Shown here: positions 52,701-61,730 of the stretch, one piece after another
How the letters are laid out: each line of letters opens with the position of its first letter
Numbering within the stretch: position 1 is the first letter of the stretch
Origin: Nocardioides okcheonensis
GTDB taxonomy: Bacteria; Actinomycetota; Actinomycetes; Propionibacteriales; Nocardioidaceae
Length of the DNA: 64,000 nucleotides
Assembly: GCF_020991065.1 (NCBI RefSeq)
Contig: NZ_CP087710.1
Location: 4,402,001-4,466,000 of the forward strand
Direction of reading: 5' to 3'
Made by a program: the position numbers and the translations under genes
The notes under the pieces: model-generated
The model's database searches: none
The model's input: the letters and a program-made list of their open reading frames with translations, nothing else
Told to the model about the DNA's origin: nothing

Positions 52701-53193
52701 AGACCGGGCGGCCCTTCTCGTCGCCGCGCAGGTGGGCGTCGGTCATCGCGGCCGCGAGCCGGTGGTAGCCCTCGACCCCGCGCGCCAGCACCAGCAGATG
52801 GCTGCCCTCGGGGTCGGGCACGCCGTTCTGCGGGCCCCCGAGCCCCAGCGACAGCTCGGCGCCGAAGACCGTCGGCAGGTCGTGGGCCGCCGCGGCCTCG
52901 GCGAGCATCGGCGCACCGTAGAACCCGTCGTGGTCGGTGATCGCGAGCGCGTGCAGGCCGAGCCGGACCGCCTCCTCGACCAGCTCGGCCGGCGAGCTCG
53001 CGCCGTCGAGGAAGCTGAAGTGGCTGTGGCAGTGCAGCTCGGCGTAGGGGGTGACCCGTGCGGGACGCTCGACGCGGACGGGCTCGACGGCCGGGCGCTT
53101 GCGCCGCGAGACGGGGGCGTCGTCGGCGCCGGGGAGCCCGCTGAGCCGGCGCTCGAGCTCCTTCCAGTGCATGGCGGGGTTGTTCCAGCCCAT
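49798..53193 (-). CDS. dnaE2: Error-prone DNA polymerase III alpha (DnaE2)
   Basis: A 1131-residue C-family polymerase. The PHP domain starts [30 protein letters not shown]; the polymerase active-site aspartates are in [42 protein letters not shown] and [27 protein letters not shown] follow. The C-terminal OB domain includes [35 protein letters not shown]. The N-terminus [17 protein letters not shown] is typical of DnaE2. It carries out lesion bypass with ImuA' and ImuB in the SOS response, causing mutations. Third gene after imuA'-imuB, 43 bp gap. Confidence 0.95.
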   Translation of the reverse strand: [1131 protein letters not shown]

Positions 53194-53236
53194 TTAGATG
53201 GCACCTCCGCTCGTTCCTCGCTGCGGTGCCGACAGG

Positions 53237-54817
53237 TCAGTCATAGGCCGCCTCCAGGGACCAGCCCTCCGGGGAGCGGACGAGCAGCCAGGCTCGGCCG
53301 TCGGCGCCGACGACCTGGAACCTGGCGGTCGGCCCGGCGCCACCGGACCACCAGCCCTCGTCGGTGGGCCACGGGCCGGCCCACGCGGTCACCGGCTGCC
53401 AGGGCAGGACGCCGCCGGCGACGCGGAAGCGCCGCGGCTCGCCGCTCACCACGCCGCGGTCGGTGACCGCGACGAGGTGGCCGCTGTCGTCCACGACCTC
53501 GGCGGCCGGGGGAGCGGCGAAGACCCGGACCGGCGCCGGCCCCGGGACCCTCCCCGGCCACGGCCGGTCGAGCGGGCGCAGGTCGACCGGTCGCTCGCCC
53601 CACGGCACCAGCGCCTGCCGGGCGGCGGGGCTGCGGCCGCCCTGGAGGACGGGGCGCCGCACCGACTCGAAGCCGACCATGCCCTGCACGCGGGCCACGC
53701 CGCGCTCGACGAGGTCGTCGGAGGCGGTGCCCCAGAGTGCCTCGCCGTGGGCCGCGGCGGGCTCCACGACCTCGGGGACGAACCGGACGCGCTCGACCGG
53801 CGCGCGGACCGCGCCGGAGTCCTTGCGCGCCCGGAGCGCGCCGCCGGCCCCCTCGACGGTGCCGGCGGACTGCAGCTGCCAGTGGACCCGGTCGACGAGG
53901 TCGCGCGCGGTGAAGTGGCGCGGGTGCAGCCAGGCGCGCGAGGAGCAGACGACGCCGTCGGACCACGCCTCGATGCGCACCGCGGTCGCCACGAGCTGGT
54001 GGCGGGCGAGCTGCTCCACGAACTGTTCCGTCGTGATGCGGACGCTGAAGGTGATCGCCTCCACCGACTCCAGCGGCGGCTCGAACGGCACCTCCACCTC
54101 CAGCTCGGGCGGCGGGGTGCGGGCGGCGAAGAGGGCGCGGTCCTCGCCGCGCGCCCGACGGCGGACCGAGGCGCCGTAGGCGCCGAGCCGGTGCTCGACG
54201 GCGTCGCCGGGCAGGTCGGCGAGGTCGCCGAGCGTGCGGAGCCCGAGCCGCTGCAGCAGCCCGACGAGCTCGCGGCCGCGGGGCCCGTCGTCCTGCAGCA
54301 CGTGCACGGGCAGCCCGCGCAGGAACGTCGCCGAGCCCCCCTCCGGGACCACCACCCACGACTGGACGTCGGCGGTCCGGGCCGCCTGCTCGGCGGTGAA
54401 CAGGTCGTCGGCGATGCCGATGCGGACGTCCCAGACGCCGGTCTCGACGACCGCCTGGCAAGTCGTGGCGGCCGCGTCGGTCTCCGAGCCGTACCAGCTG
54501 CCGGGCGCCCGGACGGCGAGCAGCCCGGGCCGCAGCGCGGCGACCCCGGGACGCAGGTCCTCCACGGTGGCCAGCACCGGCTCGAAGGCGCGCGCGTCGC
54601 GGTCGGGGTTGGCGGGCAGGAGGAGCAGCTCGGGGCAGCGCGCCTGCGCGTCGCGGCGGCGGTGGCCGCGGCGTACGCCCTCGGCGCGCGCCGGGCCGTT
54701 GCAGACCTCCACCACGTTGGCGGCGAGCACGGCGGCGGGCGCGCGCAGCGACCGCCCGGCCTCGTCGAGCGCGGCCACGACCGACCAGTCGGGGCACCAC
54801 AACACCATCACCCGCAT
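53237..54817 (-). CDS. imuB: Y-family polymerase-like protein ImuB
   Basis: A 526-residue Y-family relative: MRVMVLWCPDWSVVAALDEAGRSLRAPAAVLAANVVEVCNGPARAEGVRRGHRRRDAQARCPELLLLP. The finger/palm sequence lacks the full acidic triad of active polymerases, as in other ImuB proteins that act as the hub joining DnaE2, ImuA' and the beta clamp. The little-finger region and a long C-terminal tail are present. ATG 54817 is preferred over GTG 54826. It sits 24 bp after imuA'. Confidence 0.9.
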   Translation of the reverse strand: MRVMVLWCPDWSVVAALDEAGRSLRAPAAVLAANVVEVCNGPARAEGVRRGHRRRDAQARCPELLLLPANPDRDARAFEPVLATVEDLRPGVAALRPGLLAVRAPGSWYGSETDAAATTCQAVVETGVWDVRIGIADDLFTAEQAARTADVQSWVVVPEGGSATFLRGLPVHVLQDDGPRGRELVGLLQRLGLRTLGDLADLPGDAVEHRLGAYGASVRRRARGEDRALFAARTPPPELEVEVPFEPPLESVEAITFSVRITTEQFVEQLARHQLVATAVRIEAWSDGVVCSSRAWLHPRHFTARDLVDRVHWQLQSAGTVEGAGGALRARKDSGAVRAPVERVRFVPEVVEPAAAHGEALWGTASDDLVERGVARVQGMVGFESVRRPVLQGGRSPAARQALVPWGERPVDLRPLDRPWPGRVPGPAPVRVFAAPPAAEVVDDSGHLVAVTDRGVVSGEPRRFRVAGGVLPWQPVTAWAGPWPTDEGWWSGGAGPTARFQVVGADGRAWLLVRSPEGWSLEAAYD

Positions 54818-54841
54818 CGTGCACACCCGACCGCAGGCGCC

Positions 54842-55525
54842 TCACCCCGAGGCACGGTGGACCTCGCGGACCTCGCGGACCTCGCGCACCGGGGCGTCGA
54901 GCCGGTGCACGCCCGGCCAGGTCAGGTCGAGCCGCTGCGGCGGGCGGGCGCCGCGGTGCACCAGCACCCGCGCCCGGCGCTCGCGGAGCACGCCCGGCCC
55001 CGAGGTGGGGCCGAACCAGCCCGACTCCTCGGTGCTCAGCCGCGCCTCCACCCGCGGCCAGGCACCGTGCACCACGAGCACCGACGACCGGGTCCGCAGC
55101 CGCGACTCGAGGAGTCCGGCCGTGCGCTCGTCGACCCGTCCGGGAGGCCGGAGCACGACGACGCGCAGCACGTCGACGAGGGCGGCGGTCACCTCGAGCC
55201 AGTGCTCGCCGGGGTCGGGGACCAGCACCGTGCGGGCGAGCTCGACGCCCAGCTCGGCGGCCGCCTCGGCACCGAAGTCGGCGCACCCGGCGAAGCCCAC
55301 CCACTCGCCGGCGCGCGACGCCCCGGCGGCGAGCGCGAGGCCCAGCGAGGCGGAGTCCACGGCGTAGGTCGCCCCGGCACGCAGGGGCACGGCGTCGGCC
55401 AGCCCGGGTAGGGTCGCGACCGGCTCGCCCGCCGGCTTGCGCTCCATGGCGGCGACCCGCTCGCGCAGCTGCTCGACCACCGATCTCGACGGGTCGAGCG
55501 TCGTGATCGAGCGGGCGGAGGACAT
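54842..55525 (-). CDS. imuA': Mutasome protein ImuA' (RecA-like)
   Basis: A 227-residue protein in the position and of the size of actinobacterial ImuA': VEQLRERVAAMERKPAGEPVATLPGLADAVPLRAGATYAVDSASLGLALAAGASRAGEWVGFAGCADFGAEAAAELGVELARTVLVPDPGEHWLEVTAALVDVLRVVVLRPPGRV. It is RecA-like in outline but without a standard Walker A. A perfect SOS box lies 11 bp upstream of ATG 55525. First gene of the SOS mutagenesis operon. Confidence 0.87.
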   Translation of the reverse strand: MSSARSITTLDPSRSVVEQLRERVAAMERKPAGEPVATLPGLADAVPLRAGATYAVDSASLGLALAAGASRAGEWVGFAGCADFGAEAAAELGVELARTVLVPDPGEHWLEVTAALVDVLRVVVLRPPGRVDERTAGLLESRLRTRSSVLVVHGAWPRVEARLSTEESGWFGPTSGPGVLRERRARVLVHRGARPPQRLDLTWPGVHRLDAPVREVREVREVHRASG

Positions 55526-55535
55526 GGGTCCATCA

Positions 55536-55551
55536 TCGAACAGGCGTTCGA
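55536..55551. promoter_or_regulatory. SOS box (LexA site) of the imuA'-imuB-dnaE2 operon
   Basis: TCGAAC-AGGC-GTTCGA is an exact match to the actinobacterial LexA consensus. It lies immediately upstream of the imuA' start and 148 bp upstream of the divergent HK3 gene. Confidence 0.9.
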
Positions 55552-55610
55552 ACGAGTCAAGCGGGGTTGCACCTCCCGGGGACCACCCCCGCCACCGGGT
55601 CAGTCGACCA

Positions 55611-55626
55611 TGGCCCGAACGGGCCA
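55611..55626. promoter_or_regulatory. Perfect palindrome TGGCCC-GAAC-GGGCCA upstream of HK3
   Basis: A 6-bp perfect dyad with a 4-nt centre between the divergent imuA' and HK3 genes. It may be an operator for HK3; no known factor is recognised. Confidence 0.35.
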
Positions 55627-55699
55627 CGTGCGCGGGATCCGCACGGAGCGAGGGCCGCGCCGTGCGAGAGTTCTGCCGGTGTCCGAGGGGGGTGGTGCC

Positions 55700-57442
<1,743 letters not shown>

Positions 57443-57535
57443 CCGGTCGCCACGTCCCCGGTGCCGCCGGGACGGTCGGCGGGCCGCGCCCGAGCCGTAC
57501 GGGTCATCCGGGATGGCCCGGTCGGTCCGGCAGGA

Positions 57536-57552
57536 CAGGACCTTGGCCCCTG
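57536..57552 (+). promoter_or_regulatory. DevR/DosR-type box upstream of HK4
   Basis: AGGACCTTGGCCCCT with flanking ACA/TGT forms a dyad like those at 11896 and 61619. It lies about 80 bp upstream of HK4's start. Confidence 0.5.
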
Positions 57553-57630
57553 TGTCCGCAGGTCCGGCAGGCGCGAGGCTCGAGGCGTGGGAATCTCGGT
57601 CATCGGCCGGTGGACCGAGGAGGTGGCGCA

Positions 57631-59376
57631 GTGGGGGGCTCGACCCGGACGATCGTCCGACCGGCACGCAGCCGTGGCGTGGCGCGCCCGACCCGCGGCG
57701 AGGTCCTCGTCGGGCTGGCGCTTGCGCTGACCGTCGTCGTCTACGCCGTCAACGACACGTACCTGCTGGACCGGGTCTGCTACAACGGCACCCTCGTCGC
57801 GGCGGGCATCGGCGCCTGGATCGGTGCCGAGCGCGCCCCCCGCGGGACCCGGCTGGTGCCGCGTCTCGTCGCGCTCGGCGTGTCCCTGACGGCACTTGGC
57901 GACCTGATCTGGGACGCCCTCGACCACCTGGGCTACTCGACCGACGTCTCCATCGCCGACCCGGCGTGGTTCTCCAGCTACGTCGCGCTCTGCGCGGCGG
58001 TGTGGCTGGTGCTCGTGCGGAGCCGGCCGGGCGGTCGCCCCGACCTCGACTTCCTCGTCGACGCGGCGACCATCGTCGTCGTGAGCGTGCTGGTCTTCTG
58101 GCAGCTCTCCGTCAGCCTGATCGTGCACCAGGACGACCTCAGCCCGTTCGCCAAGACCGTGTGGTCCGCCTACCCGGTCGCCGACGCGGTGCTCCTCGGG
58201 CTCGTCATCCGCGCGCTGCTGAGTCCCCGCGCCCGGGGCTCGATCGACGTCACGTTCGCGACCGGCGTCGTGGTGTGGCTGGTCGCCGACACCGGCCCGC
58301 TGGTGCTGGCCTACGAGGGGGTCGTGGCGCTCGCCATCGACACGGGCTGGATGGTCGCCCCGGTGCTGCTGGCCAGGGCTGCCTGGCGCGTCGGTGCACC
58401 TGTCGACGACGTCGACGCGCCCCCGCGCCACGGCTGGCGGGCCTCGCTCCTGATCGCGATCGCGCCGCTCGGCGTCCCTCCGGTCCTGGAGCTGGTGGGC
58501 CACGCACGCGGCGGCACCGGTCACCCGTGGGCCTTCGCGGCCGGCTCGGCGGCGCTCCTCGGGCTCGCGCTGGTGCGCACCGCCCGGCTCCTGCGCTCGG
58601 AGGAGCGGCACGTGCGCGAGCTGGTCGAGGCCAGGGACGCGGCGCTGGAGGCCTCGCGCGCCAAGTCGATGTTCGTCGCGACGATGAGCCACGAGATCCG
58701 CACCCCGCTGACCACCCTGGTCGGCACCATGGAGATGCTGGGGGAGGGGCCCCTCGACGAGGAGCAGACCTTCCTCGTCGACCGGATGGGACGCGCGACC
58801 GCACGGCTGCGCTCGCTCGTGGAGGACGTCCTCGACTTCTCCGTCATCGAGGCCGGCCGCCTGGCGCTGGACGATCAGCCGTTCGACCTGCACCGCGTCC
58901 TCGACGACCTCCTCGACACCTACCGGCCCGTCGTCGCCGCGGCCGGTCTCCGGCTGGAGTGGCACCGTGACGCGCACGTGCCGGCCGACGTCGTGGGCGA
59001 CGCGATGCGCCTGCAGCAGGTGGTGGGCAACCTGCTCGACAACGCCGTGAAGTTCACCCCCTCCGGGAGCGTCGGCCTGCGGGTCGCGACGGTCGGGACG
59101 GAGCCGGACACCGGGTCGACGATCGTCCTCTTCAGCGTGACCGACACGGGCGTCGGCATCCCGGTCGACCGGCGCGCCGCCGTCTTCGAGTCCTTCACGC
59201 AGGCCGACGGGTCACCCACCCGCCCCTACGAGGGGTCGGGCCTCGGCCTCACGATCTCCCGCCGCCTCGTCGAGGCGATGGGCGGCACCATCGAGGTGCG
59301 CAGCACGGTCGGGATGGGCAGCACGTTCGAGGTCTCGGTCCCGCTGCGGCGCTCCGGCGTCGCAGCCGTGGGCTGA
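57631..59376 (+). CDS. Membrane sensor histidine kinase (HK4)
   Basis: A 581-residue paralogue of HK3. The membrane part begins VLVGLALALTVVVYAVNDTYLLDRVCYNGTLVAAGIGAWIGAERAPRGTRLVPRLVALGVSLTALGDLIWDALDHLGYSTDVSIADPAWFSSYVALCAAVWLVLVRS. The kinase core has SHEIRTPL (His354), NLLDNAVKFTPSGSVG, DTGVGIP, SFTQADGSPTRPYEGSGLGLTI. GTG 57631 is chosen because GAGGAGGT lies 6 nt upstream; a longer start at 57439 would overlap HK3. No cognate receiver is adjacent, but intact single receivers occur at 28126 and 31080. Confidence 0.9.
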   Translation: MGGSTRTIVRPARSRGVARPTRGEVLVGLALALTVVVYAVNDTYLLDRVCYNGTLVAAGIGAWIGAERAPRGTRLVPRLVALGVSLTALGDLIWDALDHLGYSTDVSIADPAWFSSYVALCAAVWLVLVRSRPGGRPDLDFLVDAATIVVVSVLVFWQLSVSLIVHQDDLSPFAKTVWSAYPVADAVLLGLVIRALLSPRARGSIDVTFATGVVVWLVADTGPLVLAYEGVVALAIDTGWMVAPVLLARAAWRVGAPVDDVDAPPRHGWRASLLIAIAPLGVPPVLELVGHARGGTGHPWAFAAGSAALLGLALVRTARLLRSEERHVRELVEARDAALEASRAKSMFVATMSHEIRTPLTTLVGTMEMLGEGPLDEEQTFLVDRMGRATARLRSLVEDVLDFSVIEAGRLALDDQPFDLHRVLDDLLDTYRPVVAAAGLRLEWHRDAHVPADVVGDAMRLQQVVGNLLDNAVKFTPSGSVGLRVATVGTEPDTGSTIVLFSVTDTGVGIPVDRRAAVFESFTQADGSPTRPYEGSGLGLTISRRLVEAMGGTIEVRSTVGMGSTFEVSVPLRRSGVAAVG

Positions 59377-59389
59377 CCGGTCCGGGACC

Positions 59390-60136
59390 TCACGCCTCGT
59401 CGGCGGGCACGACGTACGGGGAACGGCCCAGCAACCGCGTGACGACCACGCCGGTGACCACCATCGCGAGGGCGATCCCGGCCAGCACCACGAGCTGGAA
59501 CTGGGCGGCGACCGCCGGGCTCGCACCGCCGAAGAGGGCGCCGACGAAGGCCCCCGGAAGGGTGACCAGGCCGGTGGAGCGGGTCTGGTCGAGGTTGGGC
59601 AGGAGCGACTCGCGCACCGACTCGCGGCCGATCTCCAGGTGGGCCCGCGACGGGGTGGCGCCCAGCGACAGCCACGCCTCGACCTCGTCGCGGCGGTGGC
59701 GCAGGGCGCGCAGGAAGTTGCGTCCCGACAAGGTGGCGGCGGACATGGCGTTGCCGATGACGATGCCGGCCACCGCCACGAGGTAGCGCGGCTCCGGCTC
59801 GACCAGCCGCAGGGCGAGGACCATCGCCAGGGACACCGACGCGCCGGCCAGCACGCCGGCCACCGCCGCGCGCCGCCCGTGCCACAGCTCGCTCAGCCGA
59901 CCGGCGGCGGTCCACGACGCGGTGAGCAGCATGAGGGCGAGGAAGGCGAGCACGGTCCACGGGACCGTGAGGATGCCGCGCAGCAGGAGCGCGACCACCC
60001 CCAGCTGGGCGCTCGCCCGCACGAGCGAGACCAGCGGCGCCCAGCCGAGGCCGACGCCGGCCACGCGGGCGACCGCCATCGTGGTGAGCACCAGCGCGAG
60101 CAGGCCGGCGGCGAAGAACACGAGGTCGACCGGCAC
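59390..60136 (-). CDS. FetB/UPF0014 family permease
   Basis: A 248-residue membrane protein with about seven helices: GLGWAPLVSLVRASAQLGVVALLLRGIL, then VAGIVIGNAMSAATLSGRNFLRALRHRRDEVEAWLSLGATPSRA, TRSTGLVTLPGAFVGALFGGASPAVAAQFQLVVLAGI. These match FetB (YbbM), permease of an iron exporter that works with the ATPase FetA. No fetA-like gene lies next to it in this window, so its partner must be elsewhere or it works alone. Divergent from zwf. Confidence 0.87.
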   Translation of the reverse strand: MPVDLVFFAAGLLALVLTTMAVARVAGVGLGWAPLVSLVRASAQLGVVALLLRGILTVPWTVLAFLALMLLTASWTAAGRLSELWHGRRAAVAGVLAGASVSLAMVLALRLVEPEPRYLVAVAGIVIGNAMSAATLSGRNFLRALRHRRDEVEAWLSLGATPSRAHLEIGRESVRESLLPNLDQTRSTGLVTLPGAFVGALFGGASPAVAAQFQLVVLAGIALAMVVTGVVVTRLLGRSPYVVPADEA

Positions 60137-60153
60137 GCGACGACGCTAGCGCG

Positions 60154-60159
60154 ACCTAC
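60154..60159 (+). promoter_or_regulatory. Likely zwf promoter -10 (TACGCT)
   Basis: TACGCT lies about 10 nt upstream of the zwf ATG, giving a very short leader. Confidence 0.35.
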
Positions 60160-60168
60160 GCTGGACCC

Positions 60169-61614
60169 ATGGCAGACGAGCACCCCACCACCGTCGTCCT
60201 GTTCGGCGCCACCGGCGACCTGAGCCGCCGCAAGCTGCTGCCCGGCCTGCTCCACCTGTTCAAGACCGGCCTGCTCAGCCAGGTGCGGGTGGTCGGCACC
60301 TCACTCGAGGAGCACACCCGTCAGTCCTTCCAGGACCTCGCCGAGAAGGCGATCCGCGAGTTCGGCGACGACGACGACGTCGAGGCGTGGCCCGACTTCG
60401 CGCCGCTGCTGCACTGGGCGCCGGGGAGCGAGGGACCCGACGGCCTCCGCCGGGCGGTCGAGGAGGCCGAGTCCACCTTCCCCGACGGCACCCACCCGCA
60501 GCGCCTGCACTACCTCAGCGTGCCGCCGAAGGCCGCCCTCGCGGTCGTCGGCGAGCTGCGCCGGGCCGGGCTGGCCGAGCGCAGCCGGATCATCATGGAG
60601 AAGCCGTTCGGCACCGACCTCGCCTCGGCCCGCGAGCTCAACCGCCAGCTGCACGAGGTGTTCGACGAGTCGCAGATCTTCCGCATCGACCACTTCCTCG
60701 GCAAGGAGGCGGCGCAGAACATCCTGGCCTTCCGCTTCGCCAACGGCCTCTTCGAGCCGATCTGGCACCGCCACCACATCGACCACGTCCAGATCGACGT
60801 GCCCGAGGAGCTCGGGCTCGCGCAGCGCGCCAGCTTCTACGAGGCGACCGGCGCCTACCGCGACATGGTCGTCACCCACCTCTTCCAGGTCCTCGCCTTC
60901 ACCGCGATGGAGCCGCCGACCGCGCTGGAGCCGGAGGCGATCTCGGAGGAGAAGAACAAGGTCTTCCGCTCGATGCTGCCGATCGAGCCGCACGACGTGG
61001 TGCGCGGGCAGTACACCGGCTACCGCGACCTCGACGGGGTGGCGCCCGGCTCGGAGACCGAGACCTTCGTCGCGCTGAAGTGCTACATCGACAACTGGCG
61101 CTGGGCGGGCGTGCCGTTCTACCTGCGCACCGGCAAGCGGATGGCGGAGGGCGCGCGGATCATCTCGATCGCCTTCAAGGAGCCGCCGCGCACCATGTTC
61201 CCGGCCGGCTCCGGCGTCGGCGACCACGGTCCCGACCATCTCACCTTCGACCTCGCCGACCAGTCGCGGATGTCGCTGTCGTTCTACGGCAAGCGCCCCG
61301 GGCCGGGCATGCGGCTCGACAAGCTCTCGATGCAGTTCGCGATGCACGACACGGGCTGGGCCGGCTCGGTCCTCGAGGCCTACGAGCGGCTGATCCACGA
61401 CGCGGTCCGCGGCGACCACACGCTGTTCACGTCCGCGCAGGGCATCGAGCGGCTGTGGGAGATCTCCACCCCGCTGCTCGAGCACCCGCCGGTCGTGCGG
61501 CCCTACGCCCCGGGGTCCTGGGGCCCCAACCAGGTCCACCAGCTCGTCGCACCGTTCACCTGGCGGCTGCCCTTCGAGCGCAGCTGGCGCGACCCCAACT
61601 CCGAGGGCGCCTGA
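60169..61614 (+). CDS. zwf: Glucose-6-phosphate 1-dehydrogenase
   Basis: A 481-residue enzyme. The Rossmann motif LFGATGDLSRRKLLPGL is at the N-terminus; EKPFGTDL follows; the active-site signature FRIDHFLGKEAAQN includes the catalytic His region; and RMAEGARIISIAFKEPP is in the C-terminal domain. It oxidises glucose-6-phosphate to 6-phosphogluconolactone, making NADPH. It stands alone, not with tkt/tal/gnd. Confidence 0.96.
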   Translation: MADEHPTTVVLFGATGDLSRRKLLPGLLHLFKTGLLSQVRVVGTSLEEHTRQSFQDLAEKAIREFGDDDDVEAWPDFAPLLHWAPGSEGPDGLRRAVEEAESTFPDGTHPQRLHYLSVPPKAALAVVGELRRAGLAERSRIIMEKPFGTDLASARELNRQLHEVFDESQIFRIDHFLGKEAAQNILAFRFANGLFEPIWHRHHIDHVQIDVPEELGLAQRASFYEATGAYRDMVVTHLFQVLAFTAMEPPTALEPEAISEEKNKVFRSMLPIEPHDVVRGQYTGYRDLDGVAPGSETETFVALKCYIDNWRWAGVPFYLRTGKRMAEGARIISIAFKEPPRTMFPAGSGVGDHGPDHLTFDLADQSRMSLSFYGKRPGPGMRLDKLSMQFAMHDTGWAGSVLEAYERLIHDAVRGDHTLFTSAQGIERLWEISTPLLEHPPVVRPYAPGSWGPNQVHQLVAPFTWRLPFERSWRDPNSEGA

Positions 61615-61618
61615 GGTC

Positions 61619-61632
61619 GGGACCTTCGGCCC
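61619..61632 (+). promoter_or_regulatory. DevR/DosR-type box upstream of the SpoIIE phosphatase gene
   Basis: GGGACCTTCGGCCC is an exact match to the shared dyad pattern, about 100 bp upstream of the phosphatase start and 5 nt after the zwf stop. Confidence 0.55.
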
Positions 61633-61641
61633 GCGCAGTCG

Positions 61642-61655
61642 AGGACCAAGGTCCT
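61642..61655 (+). promoter_or_regulatory. Second dyad AGGACC-AA-GGTCCT upstream of the SpoIIE phosphatase gene
   Basis: A perfect 6-bp inverted repeat 9 nt after the first box; together they resemble paired DevR sites. Confidence 0.5.
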
Positions 61656-61730
61656 TGAGGCGCTGAGGAGTCCCGTGCTGGGGTGGGGTCGAGGTCACGA
61701 GGTGGCTGCACGTCCGCACGAGGAGCCTGG

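Noticed and set aside
55610..55699. N-terminal extension of HK3 from ATG 55610
   Set aside because: The stretch is Arg-rich without homology to the paralogues, and it would cover the palindrome at 55611; GTG 55700 fits the family.
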